Origin: Microstegium vimineum
Taxonomy: Eukaryota > Streptophyta > Magnoliopsida > Poales > Poaceae
Assembly: GCA_022036555.1 (NCBI GenBank)
Contig: CM039122.1
Location: forward strand, 6,732,517 to 6,796,516
Direction of reading: 5' to 3'
DNA: 64,000 nucleotides
A program made the translations under genes and the position numbers. Positions 10,135 to 21,958 of this stretch are shown here, piece after piece. A model generated the notes under the pieces. The model did no database searches and was not told the origin of the DNA. It saw only the letters and a program-made list of their open reading frames with translations. Positions within the stretch are counted from its first letter, which is position 1. Each line of letters opens with the position of its first letter.

Positions 10135-12160
10135 TGCGAACACATGGTGGATAAGTACCAATGTAGTTCAGTTTTGTGATGAGTGATTGTTCAACACTTG
10201 AGCAGTTCAGTTTGAGTGGCTTACCCTAACCCTTTGCGAAAGCAAATGTGTGTCTGTCCATCGGCTTGTGGTGTGCAGGTGCTATGCCTAGTGACAGTGG
10301 TCAAAGGCGTGGAGAAGGTCGAGTAAGGCTTGCCGTGCCGATGGACTGAGAGCGGTGAAGGGCAGAAGCGGGGCTCGGACTGAGGGACCATGGGCGCCGG
10401 TGGACTAGCTGTTGTGGTGGCTAGTGCTTGGCACCGGCGAGTGCGAGAAGACATGGAGGTAGACCGAGTTGACCAAGTCAAGACGGCGGACGAGCGGGTC
10501 GAACGGAGGCTCATGGGACTCGGAGTCCGACCGGGCGAGGACAAGGTGGCTCGAGTCGAGTGGTTTGCTGGTTCGGGCCTCAAAACCATCGGACGACGGT
10601 TTCCGAGTTTGGGCCTCAAAACTCGGGTTTGGTAGTTGAGCCCAAAGCTACCGGTGACGGGTTTCCTGGGTTTGGGCCTCAAAACCTAGGCGGAGCTTCC
10701 GAGGAAGCGGGGATGACACGTGGCGGAATCCTGGAGTTTGCGTCGAGGCGACGACAACTCCTGGCAAGAAGCGGGGTCGTCCATTCAAAATGCGGGAGAT
10801 ATTTTCCGAAGCTTGGACTGCAATGCTTAGGCTAGGTAGTTCACTCAATGTATCTAGGTGGGTCTTTGGGAAATAGCCAAAGCCCGATAAGTAGGGGGTG
10901 AAGAGGTATCACTCATCCTATCTCTTGAACCATAATCATTTGCCCCAACTCTCTCTCTCTACCCTCTCTCTAGTTCATGAGATCCCTAGGTTGATTTCAC
11001 CAATATCTGTAAGAACTTTAGTTTGTTGCGAGGAATCGGAGGTCGTAACCTCCGTAAGCCATGGTGGCTTCGATTTCGTGATTGTGTCCCCGTTTTTCTT
11101 GTGTTCTTCGCGTTTTGCTTTTGCTCTTTTTTTCCCGAGTTGATTTCTCTTTGTAGGGAGTAGCTTTGCAAAATCCGTTTGAACCAAGTTGTTCGTATTC
11201 GTGAGGAGCTTCTTTGCACCAAAGGAATTCTCCCAAACCTCACGAGTCCGTAGGTCGGGCGATTTCGTTGTGGCGTTCTTCGTTTTGCTCTCTTCTCCCC
11301 CAAATCTGAGTGTTCCCGTTTATCCTCTCCAAATTGAGCGATGATTTCTTCGGGATAGCTCCCCAACTGCACTAGGATCATGCCTACAAAGTTTGGTTGC
11401 AGTTGGTGATCATTTGGTTGAGTTTTGGGAAGATTTGGCGGAGAGAAGTTTGTTTTCGTGAAGAACAATTTTCTGCTCGTGAGCGTCGGACCACTTACCC
11501 CTAAGCTCCGAACCATAGCAAGTGGTCCGGTGGTCTTGACCTTTCCCGTGTCAAGCAGCAAGGGGTGTCAGACCACCCTTCGGACCTTTCGGTTTTTGAG
11601 CTCCGGACCTTTGACGAGTGGTCTGGTGGCTCTGCTGAGAGAACCTACCACGCGTCGGACCACTTGCCTTAGTCCGACGGTTGAGTCCAGAGGTCGGCTG
11701 CTTACTGTGTAGTTTGGCGAAAAGGCAGGTGTGAGCACCGGACCACCTTCCTTGGTCCGGAGGTGGCGTCGGACTAGTACAAAGCCTCTGGTCCGGAGCT
11801 AGGGTGCTCCCTGTGTTGGTTTGTCTCAGCGGGTGAAGGCGTCGGACCTTAGCTCTGGACTACTCGCTATAGTCTGGTGGCTCTGTCCCAACTGGTCTGG
11901 AACCTCTGTTTGGTTGTTGTTTTTGGTTGTTTTTCCTAGGTCCTTGCCTCTTTTCCATATGGGTTGAGAACTTGGCTTTTGGGGTTTCCAGTGAGTTTTC
12001 CTCCAGTGCCGGTGAGCTTTCATTTCTCCGATTTCGTCTGAATCCCCCGAGCAAGCACCCAACAACTAGGTTTCGTTTTTGGGAAGAGTGGCCCGAATAT
12101 TTCAAGAGAAATTTGAGGCTCCCATTCACCCCCCCTCTGGTCGCCGTTCTCGGTCCTTCA
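10135..12160 (+). repeat. 5' LTR of the Sirevirus-like element
   Basis: It starts TGCGAACACATGG and ends GGTCCTTCA, and matches 21959-23999 along its whole length with scattered substitutions and small indels. It contains many TCCGGA/GTCCGGA motifs and CT-rich stretches around 10940-10975. ORFs inside it recur in the other LTR and are not genes. Confidence 0.93.
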
Positions 12161-12162
12161 AT

Positions 12163-12178
12163 TGGTATCAGAGCCAGG
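12163..12178 (+). other. Primer binding site (initiator tRNA-Met)
   Basis: TGGTATCAGAGCCAGG lies two bases after the LTR end. It complements the 3' end of plant initiator tRNA-Met, the usual minus-strand primer for copia elements. Confidence 0.9.
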
Positions 12179-12224
12179 TTAAGGATCATTCCACCTTACA
12201 CGGTTCTTGATCCGCGAAGGCGAC

Positions 12225-12372
12225 ATGGAGAGAGGTGCTGGCAAACCTCCGTTCTTCGATGGAACAAACTTCGCCTATTGGAAGGTGTGCATGTCCGCTT
12301 ACCTCCAAGGGCTTGATACGAAGTATTGGGAGATTTGTGAGAGTGTTGACTACGTGGTTCTTGGCGCTCAGA
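12225..12372 (+). pseudogene. Sirevirus gag, first part, cut by CACTA
   Basis: The ATG at 12225 opens MERGAGKPPFFDGTNFAYWK, the usual N-terminus of copia Gag (UBN2/retrotran_gag type: FDGTNFAYWKVCM, then YWEICES). Gag packages element RNA in cytoplasmic particles. The reading frame is broken after the TTA target site by the CACTA element beginning at 12376. It resumes after 14684, where the peptide continues in the style of the same domain. The start is chosen because it follows the primer site by under 50 bp and begins the conserved domain. Confidence 0.85.
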
Positions 12373-12375
12373 TTA

Positions 12376-14684
12376 CACTACAAGATATGTGTGACTTTTT
12401 GACGTATTTAGTATGACAATAGGCCATAATGTCATTATATCATTCAATTTATGACATTATATTTTAGGCACTTCAACTCAGTGACATTAAAAAGTTGTAT
12501 GTCACAAAAAATGTCATGCAGCTAGTCCAATTCTATCTAGTGACAGTGTTTCTATGTCACAACGGCATTTTCAATGTCACAAAGGCTAATTTACAAATGT
12601 TGTCAACCTATGATAGAGTTTGTGAGTAACAAAATAATTTATTTTTGTTTAAACATTCCTCTCCATGTTGGCATGTTTAACCGTCGTGTGGTCGGGCTAT
12701 TTCATATAACATTTTATTTTAATTGTTACCCCAACACATTTCATCTCATGTTATATATATTGCATAACTAACGTTGTTAAATGTGGCGCTTTATTTTATA
12801 TATGTTTAATCACTACAACAAAAAACAAAAAACACAGTAATGGTGTGAAGTCTACTATAGAACATTATAAAATTAGCATTAGAGGGTGTCGATAAAAAAA
12901 TACCAAAACACACAATGGGCGATTCTTTCTTTCTAAACTCATTTTGATAGTTTTATGATGTGAAGAGGACATGTAGAAAACAGAAATGGAGGGATAAAAA
13001 TTAATAGAGATGTACAATGATATTTTTGCGTCAATTTGTATATTTTTCTGAATGATTGTATTTATTTATTGTTGGGAATATATTTTGTTAAGAGGGCAGT
13101 AAAATTATTTTATATACTTAAAAACTGTAATTAAGTTGTTGAGAAATACTTCAAATAAATTACTAAACGTAATGAGGATACTAAAAGTTTAAAACTTAAT
13201 TTAAGCACTTAGATGTTGCACTTATATTTAAGCACAAGAGGCCCAGAGGCCATTTTGGCCCGGTCCAGCCGCACGCCCCCCCCCAACCCGCCTGGGCTCT
13301 ATGTGGCCCATCCGACTGGGAGCAGCGGCAGCCGTAGGATCTAGGGATCCTCGATCGGACGGTTCAGCGTCGATTTCGCAGGAACAAAACCAGCCGGTTG
13401 TTGCTGCCCTACGAAACCCTAACACATTCCATTCCTCCCCTTTCTTTGCCCATCGCGCCGCTCCTCACTCCTGCCGCAACCGCGAGAGAACCGTCGGCGG
13501 ACAGCCGAACGTGAGAGGCCGGAGGGGAAGCTAGTGGCACCGTCGCAGCCCCCCTCGCCGGCGAGCGCGCGCGCCCACGGCCAAGCGCGCCGCCGTCGAG
13601 TGGGTGTGTTGTGGTGCCCTGTTCATTGTTGCGCACGAGAAGAGTTGGTTTCGAGGTGGAGTTGTTTGATTCGATCGAGTTTTGGATCTCGTAGATCCGG
13701 TTCTACCCCCTCCCCTTTGTTGTTTCTTGTTGTTGGCCGTAGAATCCGCCGGCTCTGTGTTCTTAGGGTTAGGGTGCCGAGTTCATTTTTTTTATTCGGA
13801 TCGGGTTCCCTGTGTAGTTAGGGTTTCGATTTGGTGTTGGTTCATGCCGAACCGAGGTTCGTTTCTCGTTAGTGTTACTTGCAGTCAAGTGTGTCATGTA
13901 TTTCAGCACCAATTTCGTTTTCCTTGAACCGCCAACTTGTTTATGCGTTTGATTTCAATACATTTTATGTGCAGGAACAAGGATCCGACGAGTTCCTGTG
14001 CATTCCCTAATCCTGCAGCTGGAAATCAGACTCGAATATCTTTTGAAAATGCTAGGTGCAGGTTTAATGGAGCACGAATGAAAAGAGGAAGGAATGGTTC
14101 TGCACACATCTTTATTAATTATATATGATGTATTTCTGGTGTATTCTATCTAATTATTAATTGTTGTAGATCTGTATTGTTATTATAAATTATAAAGGAT
14201 GTATTTCTAGTGTAATATAATTATTAATTGATGAATTGATTCATTTATTTTGATGGTGTGTTGTCAGCGTTGGCCTGTAAGCTTGGGCTTTGGTATAAAT
14301 TGTGTGAACCAAAAAAAATGACATGGGCTGTATTTTGTGCTTTATAAAGTTGCATGGGCCATTATCATAAATAATATGGGCTTAAAAATGAAAATGATAT
14401 AATGGGCTAGATTGCAACAGACCCCCAAAAAAAGTTTGTGGCCCATGAAGATGTTGGTTGCTATGTGGGCTTTAGCGATTTATTTTGTGACGTATATTTA
14501 CACTAGAATTCAGTGTCATATGCTTGTGATAAGAAATATACAAATGTCACATAATAATTTTGTGACACTGGCTTTTTGACGTTTGTATTTTTGTCAACTT
14601 GATGTCACAAATATGAAACTGTGACATAAATTTCATATATTATGATATAATAAAATGTTAAAAAGCCCCACATTTCTTGTAGTG
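12376..14684. mobile_element. CACTA transposon, non-autonomous, 2.3 kb, TSD TTA
   Basis: Ends are CACTACAAGATATGTG on the left and, inverted, CACTACAAGAAATGTG on the right. The 3-bp TSD TTA flanks it (12373-12375 and 14685-14687). Subterminal GTGACAT/ATGTCAC repeats crowd both ends (12400-12600 and 14490-14640), as expected for transposase binding in CACTA elements. No transposase is encoded. The interior holds a GC-rich, gene-leader-like block (13228-14130). It inserted after the Sirevirus, since it splits its gag. Confidence 0.92.
13228..14130 (+). other. Leader-like cargo inside the CACTA element
   Basis: This block differs sharply from its AT-rich surroundings. It is GC-rich to about 13640, then has GGATTCGGATCGGG, GGGTTAGGGT and GTTAGGGTTTCGATT motifs typical of plant first introns, and at about 13973 a TTATGTGCAG/GAACAAGG junction that would serve as an acceptor. 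The pattern is that of a host gene's 5' leader, intron and second exon captured by a transposon. The downstream peptide (about 60 residues) is not recognisable. Confidence 0.35.
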
Positions 14685-14687
14685 TTA

Positions 14688-17100
14688 ATGAGCTGCAAAT
14701 CACGCAACATGCGTCAAACGCAAGAGCCTGTAGCATCCTCTTCTCAAGTTTGTTTCTTCCTGAGTTTGAGTGAGTTTCGGGTCTCACTACGGCACGGGAG
14801 ATCTGGCAAACACTTGTGCCATATCATGAAAGCAACCCTCAGATCAAGTCCAGACTCTTCGACACGTACCGTAGAGAGTACGAGAATTTTGCTCAGTTGG
14901 TCGGCGAATCTGTTGACGGGATGTTCACTCGCTTCCAATCTATCGTCAACAAGATGCGTGCTAATCGAGTCAACTTCCTGTATAATGATCATGAGATGGC
15001 TATCAAGCTTTTGCATGCTCTTGATCGGAAGGTATGGGAGATGAAGGTGGCTGCCATTCAGGAGTCACCGGGCTATGATGCCTTGACCATGGACGAGCTG
15101 TTCAACAAGCTCAAGTCCTCGAAGATTGACTACCAGACCCGGGCCAAGCTTGAAAACCCGTCGAAACCATCTATGGCGTTGGTTTCTGGCTCCGGTGGTA
15201 CGTCTTCTTCCTCCTCTGACCCTTCACACTCTTTGTTCGGTTTGTCTTTGATTTCTGTGACAGAGGAGCAAGTGGAGGCTCTTGGAGATGACGAGCTGGC
15301 CTAGTCATCACCAAGTTCTCACGGTTTCACAACAACCGTTGAACCGACGGCGTGGTGGTTCGGCCAAGGGGTGCTACCATTGCGGTGATGAGGATCACTT
15401 CATCGCAAACTGCCCCAAGAAAGCTACGAGCAACTTTGCCAAGCGCAAGGAGAAGCGCGAGCACCACTTTGAGGACAAGCACAAGCCCAAGGGCGACTAC
15501 CACCGAAGGTCCTCCAAGAAGGTGATTGACAAGGTGAAGGCCAAGCACCGAGCCTTCCTCGACTCCCTCAGCGACATCGATGCCTCCTCCGACGGAGGTG
15601 CTTCTTCAAGCGATGATGAGTCGAAGGGAAAGGTTGAGGACAAGCTCAACGGTCTATGCTTCTACGCCGACGCCAAGAACGGTGGCTTTTGCACCATGGC
15701 GATTGAAGAAGGCAAGGTCGGCAAGCGCAAGGATGGCCCCGACTATGACTACGACTCCGACACACCCGAGGTTTCACCCACCATCGAATCTCTCTCTCTC
15801 GAGCTTGAGTCTCTGAACGACACCTTGATGAGTCAGGATGCGTTGCCCAAGCGTGTCGCGTGTTAGAGGAACGATTTTAAGGAAAAGTACCTTAGCACAC
15901 TTCATGATCTAGAGTTTGCTAAGGCACAAGTGGTGGTTACCGAGGAGGTAGAGTGTGATGCTTGCGCCATCCACATGTCTAGTCTTGTCACTCTCCAGGA
16001 CAAGTATGGCACTCTACTTGAGGATGTCAGTGAGCTGAAGTCTAGGCCTAGCTTACTTGGTGCGTGCAAGTCTTGCTTAGGCTTGCGTTCTGAGCTGGCA
16101 CAAAGAGATGCTAGGATTGCTGTGCTAGAGAAGGTCAGCTCAGATAGCACTAGAGAGTCGAAACTCTTTGAGGCTTTGGAGCTTGAGACCGCGTCGTGCA
16201 GACACGACAAGATGCGTACCAAGGAAGAAAACACATACCTTCGGTCCATCTTGAGTTGGGTGTCTTGCCGAGAGCCGCAGTTGGGGATGATGCTTATCCA
16301 ATGCAAAAGGACTAGCAGCATGGGAGTAGACTTTGCTATAGGTGGGAAGGACGATAGTATGTTCGGTAAGATCGGTGAGTGCAGTGGTTTGAGCGAGAAT
16401 GAGAAACCCACCACAGCACCTAAGCTTACCAAGATCACTCCACCTAAGTCTACTGACCCCTCCATGTTTCCTATGAGAGATGGTGTGTTTGAAGAGCTAC
16501 CCAAAACCACTCCACAGAAGCAAGTGTGGATTGCAAAACTAAACCACCTTCGCAACCCACTTGACACACTGCTAGACATCTCTAGTGATCCCCTTCCTAA
16601 GAAAGCTAGATCCACCCAGCCCAATAAGAGAGTGCCTACCAAGAGCGTGGTGAGGTACCATTATGAGTATTGTGAGCGGGATGGGCACTTGGTTGAGTTT
16701 AGCTTAAGGAGGAAGAGAGATGGTCGAAGGCAGGTTGAGTTGAACAACCGGGACATGTACCACCCACGAGTTGGGATGCGTGAACCGGAAGTTCAGAGGC
16801 GCACTTCTAGGCCTAGAGGTACAATGCCTCAAGGTGCTAGGCCTTAGGAGGCGAGACCACATGGTGGTCGTGCCCGGCGGGGTACCGGTCGTGACCCATA
16901 CGACTACGGGCCTCGTGGCGATGGCTTTACTCCACCCTTTGTTAGCGGACCACGTTTTCCCTATCCTGGTGATCGCTATCCCTCCGTGGGGCAGGAGATG
17001 TTTGGTTTTTCTCCTAACCCATTCTTTGGGCAAGTGGGACAACACTGGCATCCTTCATAGTTTACTAACCCCAGTGTTGGTCTGTTTGCTCACCATATGT
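14688..17100 (+). pseudogene. Sirevirus gag, remainder, with zinc knuckle
   Basis: After the CACTA element, Gag continues: ESNPQIKSRLFDTYRREYEN, DGMFTRFQSIVNKM and MDELFNKLKSSKIDY belong to the copia Gag helical domain. A zinc knuckle CYHCGDEDHFIANC (C-x2-C-x4-H-x4-C) follows at about 15370-15412, then a lysine-rich stretch and a long coiled-coil-like region to 16847. Lesions visible: frameshifts near 15302 and 15343, and in-frame stops at 15864-15866 and 16845-16847 and again near 17058. The long C-terminal Gag extension suits Sireviruses. Confidence 0.85.
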
Positions 17101-17129
17101 CTTTTTATTGATGTAGGAAGGAGGACTGG

Positions 17130-18310
17130 AGGAGACTTGGCTTGTGGATTCCGGATGTTCACGCCATATGACCGGAAGTGCCAAGTGGTTCTCCAGCCTC
17201 GACCCTGTGCGCCACACTGAGTATATCACATTCGCGGACAAGAGTAAAGGTAAGGTTGTCTCCCGAGGGTCTATCCGAGTCAATTCGTCTTTTGTCCTCA
17301 AGGATGTTGCTTTGGTTGCGAATTTGCATTTTAACCTTCTCTCGGTTTCGCAACTCCTTGAAGACGGTTTTGATGTGAGCTTTAAGACAAACTTGTCTCG
17401 GATTTTAGACTCTCGTGGTGATCTTGTTTGCCGGATTTTGCCTTTCGGGAAGGTTTATTGTGCGAATTTTTCTATCTCTTCCGGACCTTCTCGTTGTCTT
17501 CTTGCCAGTTCTTCCTCCGAGCTTTGGAAGTGGCATAGGAGATTGGGACATTTGAGTTTTGACTTGTTTGCAAGGCTTAGCTCAATGGACCTTATCCAAG
17601 GATTGCCAAAGCTAAAGTTCGAGAAGGAATTGGTTTGTCATCCTTGCAGACATGACAAGATGGTTGCTGCTTCCCATCCTCCCATAACTCAAATTATGAC
17701 CTCAAAACCCGGCGAGCTCTTACACATGGACACAGTTGGTCCAACTCGGGTTAGGTCGGAAGGAGGGAAGTGGTATGTGGTTGTAGTCATTGATGACTAC
17801 TTGAGATACTCTTGGGTGTTCTTTTTGGAGAGTAAGGATGAGACTTTTCAACTTGTTTGAGATCTGATTTTGAGATTGCAAAATGAGCTACCTAAGAATG
17901 CCATGAGAACTATCCGCAGTGACAATGGCACAGAATTCAAGAATGCTCACTTTGCAACTTTTTGCTCTTCCTTGGGTCTCAATCACCAGTTTTCCTCACC
18001 TCACACTCCCCAGCAGAATGGTGTTGTTGAGCGCAAGAATCGACCCTTGTTGAGATGGCCAGGACGATACTCGATGAGAATAGGACTCTTGGGTGGTATT
18101 GGGCCGAGGCACACAGTTCTGCTTGCTATGTTTCCAATCGCATTTTTCTCCGAGCTTTCAAGAAGAAGACTTCTTATGAGTTGCGATTTCGGAGACCACC
18201 CAAGGTAAGTCACCTACGGGTGTTTGGGTGCAGGTGCTTCATCCTCAAAAAGGGCGGTAAGTTGGACAAATTTGAATCACGGTCTTCTTACGGTATCTTT
18301 CTTTGTTAGT
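17130..18310 (+). pseudogene. Sirevirus protease and integrase, decayed
   Basis: The aspartic protease begins with the catalytic DSGCSRHMTG (about 17147) and includes LSVSQLLEDG. The integrase zinc domain is WHRRLGHLS with H-x4-H and VCHPCRH with C-x2-C (about 17527-17650). The catalytic core follows with LHMDTVGPT and VIDDYLRYSW, then RSDNGTEF and QNGVVERKN (D, D, E). An in-frame TGA at 17858-17860 and a frameshift near 18044 break the core, and a stop occurs at about 18307. The chain between 18310 and 18817 is an out-of-frame linker. Confidence 0.9.
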
Positions 18311-18816
18311 CTATTCATTCTCGTGCTTATCGTGCACTTAACCTTGAAACTAACCGAGTGATGGAGACTTGTGAGATTACCTTCGATGAGACTATGCCCT
18401 GTGTTTCCACTACTTTTGAGCTTGCAAGTAATGATGAGGGGAACACTAGCATCTTTGTGGAGGAGGAGCAGGAAGACGCGGATTGGGGTGATCCCGAGCC
18501 AACTCCACTGGCTGCCCCCATCGACCGTGCGATGTCCACTTCGGCTCACGGTCCCGACCTGACTACTTCCTCTACATGGAGGCCGTTCGAGCAGCTTCCT
18601 TAGTCGGTGCCCGTTGCACCTAAGGGAGCTCCAGCTGCTGTCGAGGGGGAGGCCACTTCGTCCAGGTAGGCTCCCCACCACATCCAGCGACAGCACCTGC
18701 CGGAGAACATCATCGGCGACATTGACCGTCGAGTCACGCGGTACAGGTCCTATATCTCTCACTTTGCTCATTCGGCTTTTGTCGCTTCTTTTGAGCCCCA
18801 AGATGTTGGACACGCT

Positions 18817-20319
18817 TTGATGGATCCGGATTGGGTTAATGCCATGCATGAGGAGTTAGAAAACTTTGAGCGAAACCGCGTTTGGGTCTTAGTTCCTCCA
18901 CCACCTAGTTGCCACCCTATAGGTACCAAATGGGTTTTCAAAAACAAACAAAGTGAGGATGGGGTGGTAGTGCGCAATAAGGCTAGGTTGGTAGCTCAAG
19001 GCTTTTGTCAAAAGGAGGGAATAGACTATGAGGAAACCTTTGCTCCCGTAGCTCGTTTAGAAGCCATTAGAATCCTTCTAGATTTGGCGGCTTCTAAGGG
19101 TTTGAAACTTTTTCAAATGGACGTTAAAAGTGCTTTCTTAAACGGCTACATAGAGGAGGAAGTTTATGTTAGACAACCTCCCAGTTTCGAAAATCTCAAG
19201 TTTCCAAACCATGTTTTTAAACTCCACAAAGCTTTGTATGGTTTGAAACAATCCCCTAGAGCTTGGTATGATAGGCTAAAAACCTTTTTGCTTGCTAAGG
19301 GTTTTAAAATGGGATCGGTAGATAAGACGTTGTTTCTCCTCAAGCAAGGCAAAGACACTCTCCTTGTCCAAATATACGTGGATGATATCATCTTTGGTGG
19401 TTCTTCTCATGCTCTTGTTGCTAAGTTTGCAGATATTATGAACAGGGAATTTGAGATGAGTATGATGGGAGAGTTGACCTTCTTTCTTGGGTTGCAAATC
19501 AAGCAAACCCGGGAAGGGACGTTTGTGCACCAAGGCAAGTACACGAAGGACATCTTGAAGAAGTTTTACATGGGCGAGGAAAAGCCCCTCTCGACGCCCA
19601 TGTTGACAACAACTGCCTTGGATGCGGACGAGGAAGGAGAGGCGGTGGATCAGACGGAGTACCGAAGCATGATTGGGTCGCTTCTGTACTTGACAGCGAC
19701 TCGGTCGGACATTCAGTTCGTCGTCTGCTTGTGTGCACGCTTTCAGGCGTCCCCACGAACTTCGCACAAGCAGGCGGTGAAACGTATCATGAGGTACTTG
19801 CGCTTCACTCCTGAATTTGGACTTTGGTTTTCCACCTCTTCCTCTCTTGAGCTTTGTGGTTATTTGGATGTCGACTTTGCCGGATGTCATCTTGATTGGA
19901 AGTCCACTTCTGGGACTTGCCAGTTTCTCGGGTGTTCCTTGGTGTCTTGGTCTTCTCGCAAACAGTCTAGCGTGGCACTGTCGACATGCGAAGCTGAGTA
20001 CGTTGCCGCGGCTAGCTGTTGCTCGCAGTTGATTTGGATGATTGCCACTTTGAAAGATTTTGGTCTTGTGCTTACTAAGGTGCCTCTGCTTTGTGATAGC
20101 ACGAGTGCAATTAGTGTGGCCAAAAATCCCGTGCTTCACTCTAAGGCCAAGCACATTGAGGTCCGCTTTCACTTTTTGCGTGATCACTACGAGAAGGGCG
20201 ACATTGACCTCCGGCATGTCGAGACCCAAAACCAGCTTGCGGATATTCTCACAAAACCTTTGGATCAAGTTGCGTTTTCGCGCCTTCGGGGCGAGTTGGG
20301 TGTTTGCTTCCCTTTTTAG
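18817..20319 (+). pseudogene. Sirevirus reverse transcriptase and RNase H, open over 500 codons
   Basis: This is the best preserved element ORF in the window. RT begins DPDWVNAMHEELENFERN and runs through GTKWVFKNKQ, KARLVAQGF, QMDVKSAFLNGYIEEEVYV and YGLKQSPRAWYDRL to the catalytic YVDDIIFGG at about 19373-19400. A connection region leads to RNase H with CGYLDVDFAGC, ALSTCEAEYVAAASC and HIEVRFHFLRDH, ending near ILTKPLDQVAF. YVDDIIFG is the Sirevirus-lineage form. The ORF itself is uninterrupted, but it is cut off from gag and integrase by upstream stops, so I class it as part of a dead polyprotein. The minus-strand ORF 19276-20268 is its shadow. Confidence 0.93.
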
Positions 20320-21958
20320 TTGAGGGAAGCTCTTTGTGTATCATAGTTCTTTTTGGTTCTTATTTGATTTTTTTCTTTTTCCTTCTTTTGGTGTGTTTAG
20401 TTGTTAATTGGGGTCATTGCATCTTGCATCTCATTTGCATTTGTGACATAGTTCATTTTAAGCTTCATACCTATAGCTGATATAATGAATCTATGCTCTG
20501 TTTGATGTGCCTTATGTGTCTATGATGTTGCCTAACTTAGACTCTCTTTGATCTTTTGATATGCAATAGAGCTAAGTTAGAAAAGCTTTAAAACTGAATT
20601 TAATTCCCCATGTCACCTCTGAAATGACACTAGCATGTGTAGGCTTTTGAAGTTGGTTATTTTGTATATAGCTTGTAACTATGGCTCTTCATTGGTTCAT
20701 TCACTTCCTTTGAGCACCATGATTAAAATTGATCTAAAATGAAATTGCTCTCTGTTTGTGAATTGGAAAGATCGAGTTGGGTCTACATTGTGAGCACTTC
20801 ACTGTGTGTTCGAGACTGCTTCCCATACGGGTGGAACTTGAGCGGTGTCATGTATGACCAAAACCGGTGTGTTAAGTCCTTTGACTTCGCCCGGTTGGTG
20901 AGCAGTGGCATCACTTTGTTTACAACCACTCGCATACAACGTAAATGTGCCTAAAACTGATTTTTGGCTGCAAAACTCTGAAACTTGAAAATTTTATTCA
21001 GTTGGGTCATTGGCCTGTTGTATGAACTTTGCTAGGGATAGCTCTACTTGCTATACATGAGATTGCTTTGAGATGGATCCTATCTTGTTTTCCATGTTTA
21101 GTTGTCTCTAGGAGGTGATACCCATTCCTTGCTCACACATATAATCTTCTCTATTTTGGCTTCTAAAGTGATCTTTAGCTCAACCTGAGTCTTTGTTGGG
21201 CACATAGAGCTTTTCCTATTCTCACTGGATCACATCACTTAGAGCATCTATTCATTGTCTTAGCTCTAAGTATGAAGCTTGTTGCACTCATTTTGCATAT
21301 CATGGCATTTGTGGCCGGATCTTGAGTTTTGAGCTTTGATGAGCTACATTTGTCAACAAGGGGGAGAAATCATGCATTTCACACCTACCTACTTGGTAAA
21401 GGGGGAGAGATGTGCATCTCATTGGTTTCTTGGTTTAGAGCCTCTTTGGTCAAGGGGAGTTCATGTGCTTCTTTTGCCTTAAGGCTTTCAATTGATTTTT
21501 TGTTTTGGCACTTCAATAGGTTTCCAATTGGTATCTTGCTAAGGGGGAGCTTTTGCTAGATGTATTGAGCCTTTGCCTCTTCTGGAGGTCTAGCTTGCTT
21601 TGTTGGCTCTGACAGGTTTTCAATTTGGCATCTTGAGCCTTATGAGGCTTAATTGGTATCTTTGAGCTCCCTTAGTGCTTATTTTGTTATTCTGAGTTTT
21701 GAGAGCTTTGATTGGTATCTTTGGCTTGCTAGCGGTGTTGAGCCCGCTTTTTCCTCTTCTCGAGGGCTAGCTTTATTTTGCTTATTTGCATCGAGCCGTT
21801 GCCCATGTCTTTGGGAACCAAGTTTTTGGACTCGTTTCTGCTTCTCTCAAGTGACCCCGTTTTGGCTTTCTTAGCTTTTTGGTCATTTCGAGAGCTTTAC
21901 CTTGTGGCTCAAATCTGAAATGCACTTGTGTTGACAATTCACTCATCAAGGGGGCGAT
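20320..21958 (+). other. Long 3' internal region of the Sirevirus-like element with repeated purine tracts
   Basis: About 1.6 kb between pol and the 3' LTR have no long ORF and no recognisable envelope-like protein. The right half repeats AAGGGGGAG-type tracts (about 21357, 21398, 21452, 21541), a Sirevirus signature. The last, CATCAAGGGGGCG, stands just before the 3' LTR at 21959 and is the likely polypurine tract. Light-chain-like direct repeats rich in TTGAGC and GGTATCTTTG fill 21560-21800. Confidence 0.75.

Noticed and set aside
10221..10682. Conserved minus-strand ORF repeated near 22045-22504
   Set aside because: Its apparent conservation is only because both copies lie in the two LTRs of one element.
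19276..20268. 330-codon minus-strand ORF
   Set aside because: It is the exact shadow of the Sirevirus RT and RNase H frame and has no domain of its own.
20739..20954. Envelope-like ORF after the Sirevirus pol
   Set aside because: Only 71 codons, no signal peptide or membrane helix; the 3' internal region appears non-coding.
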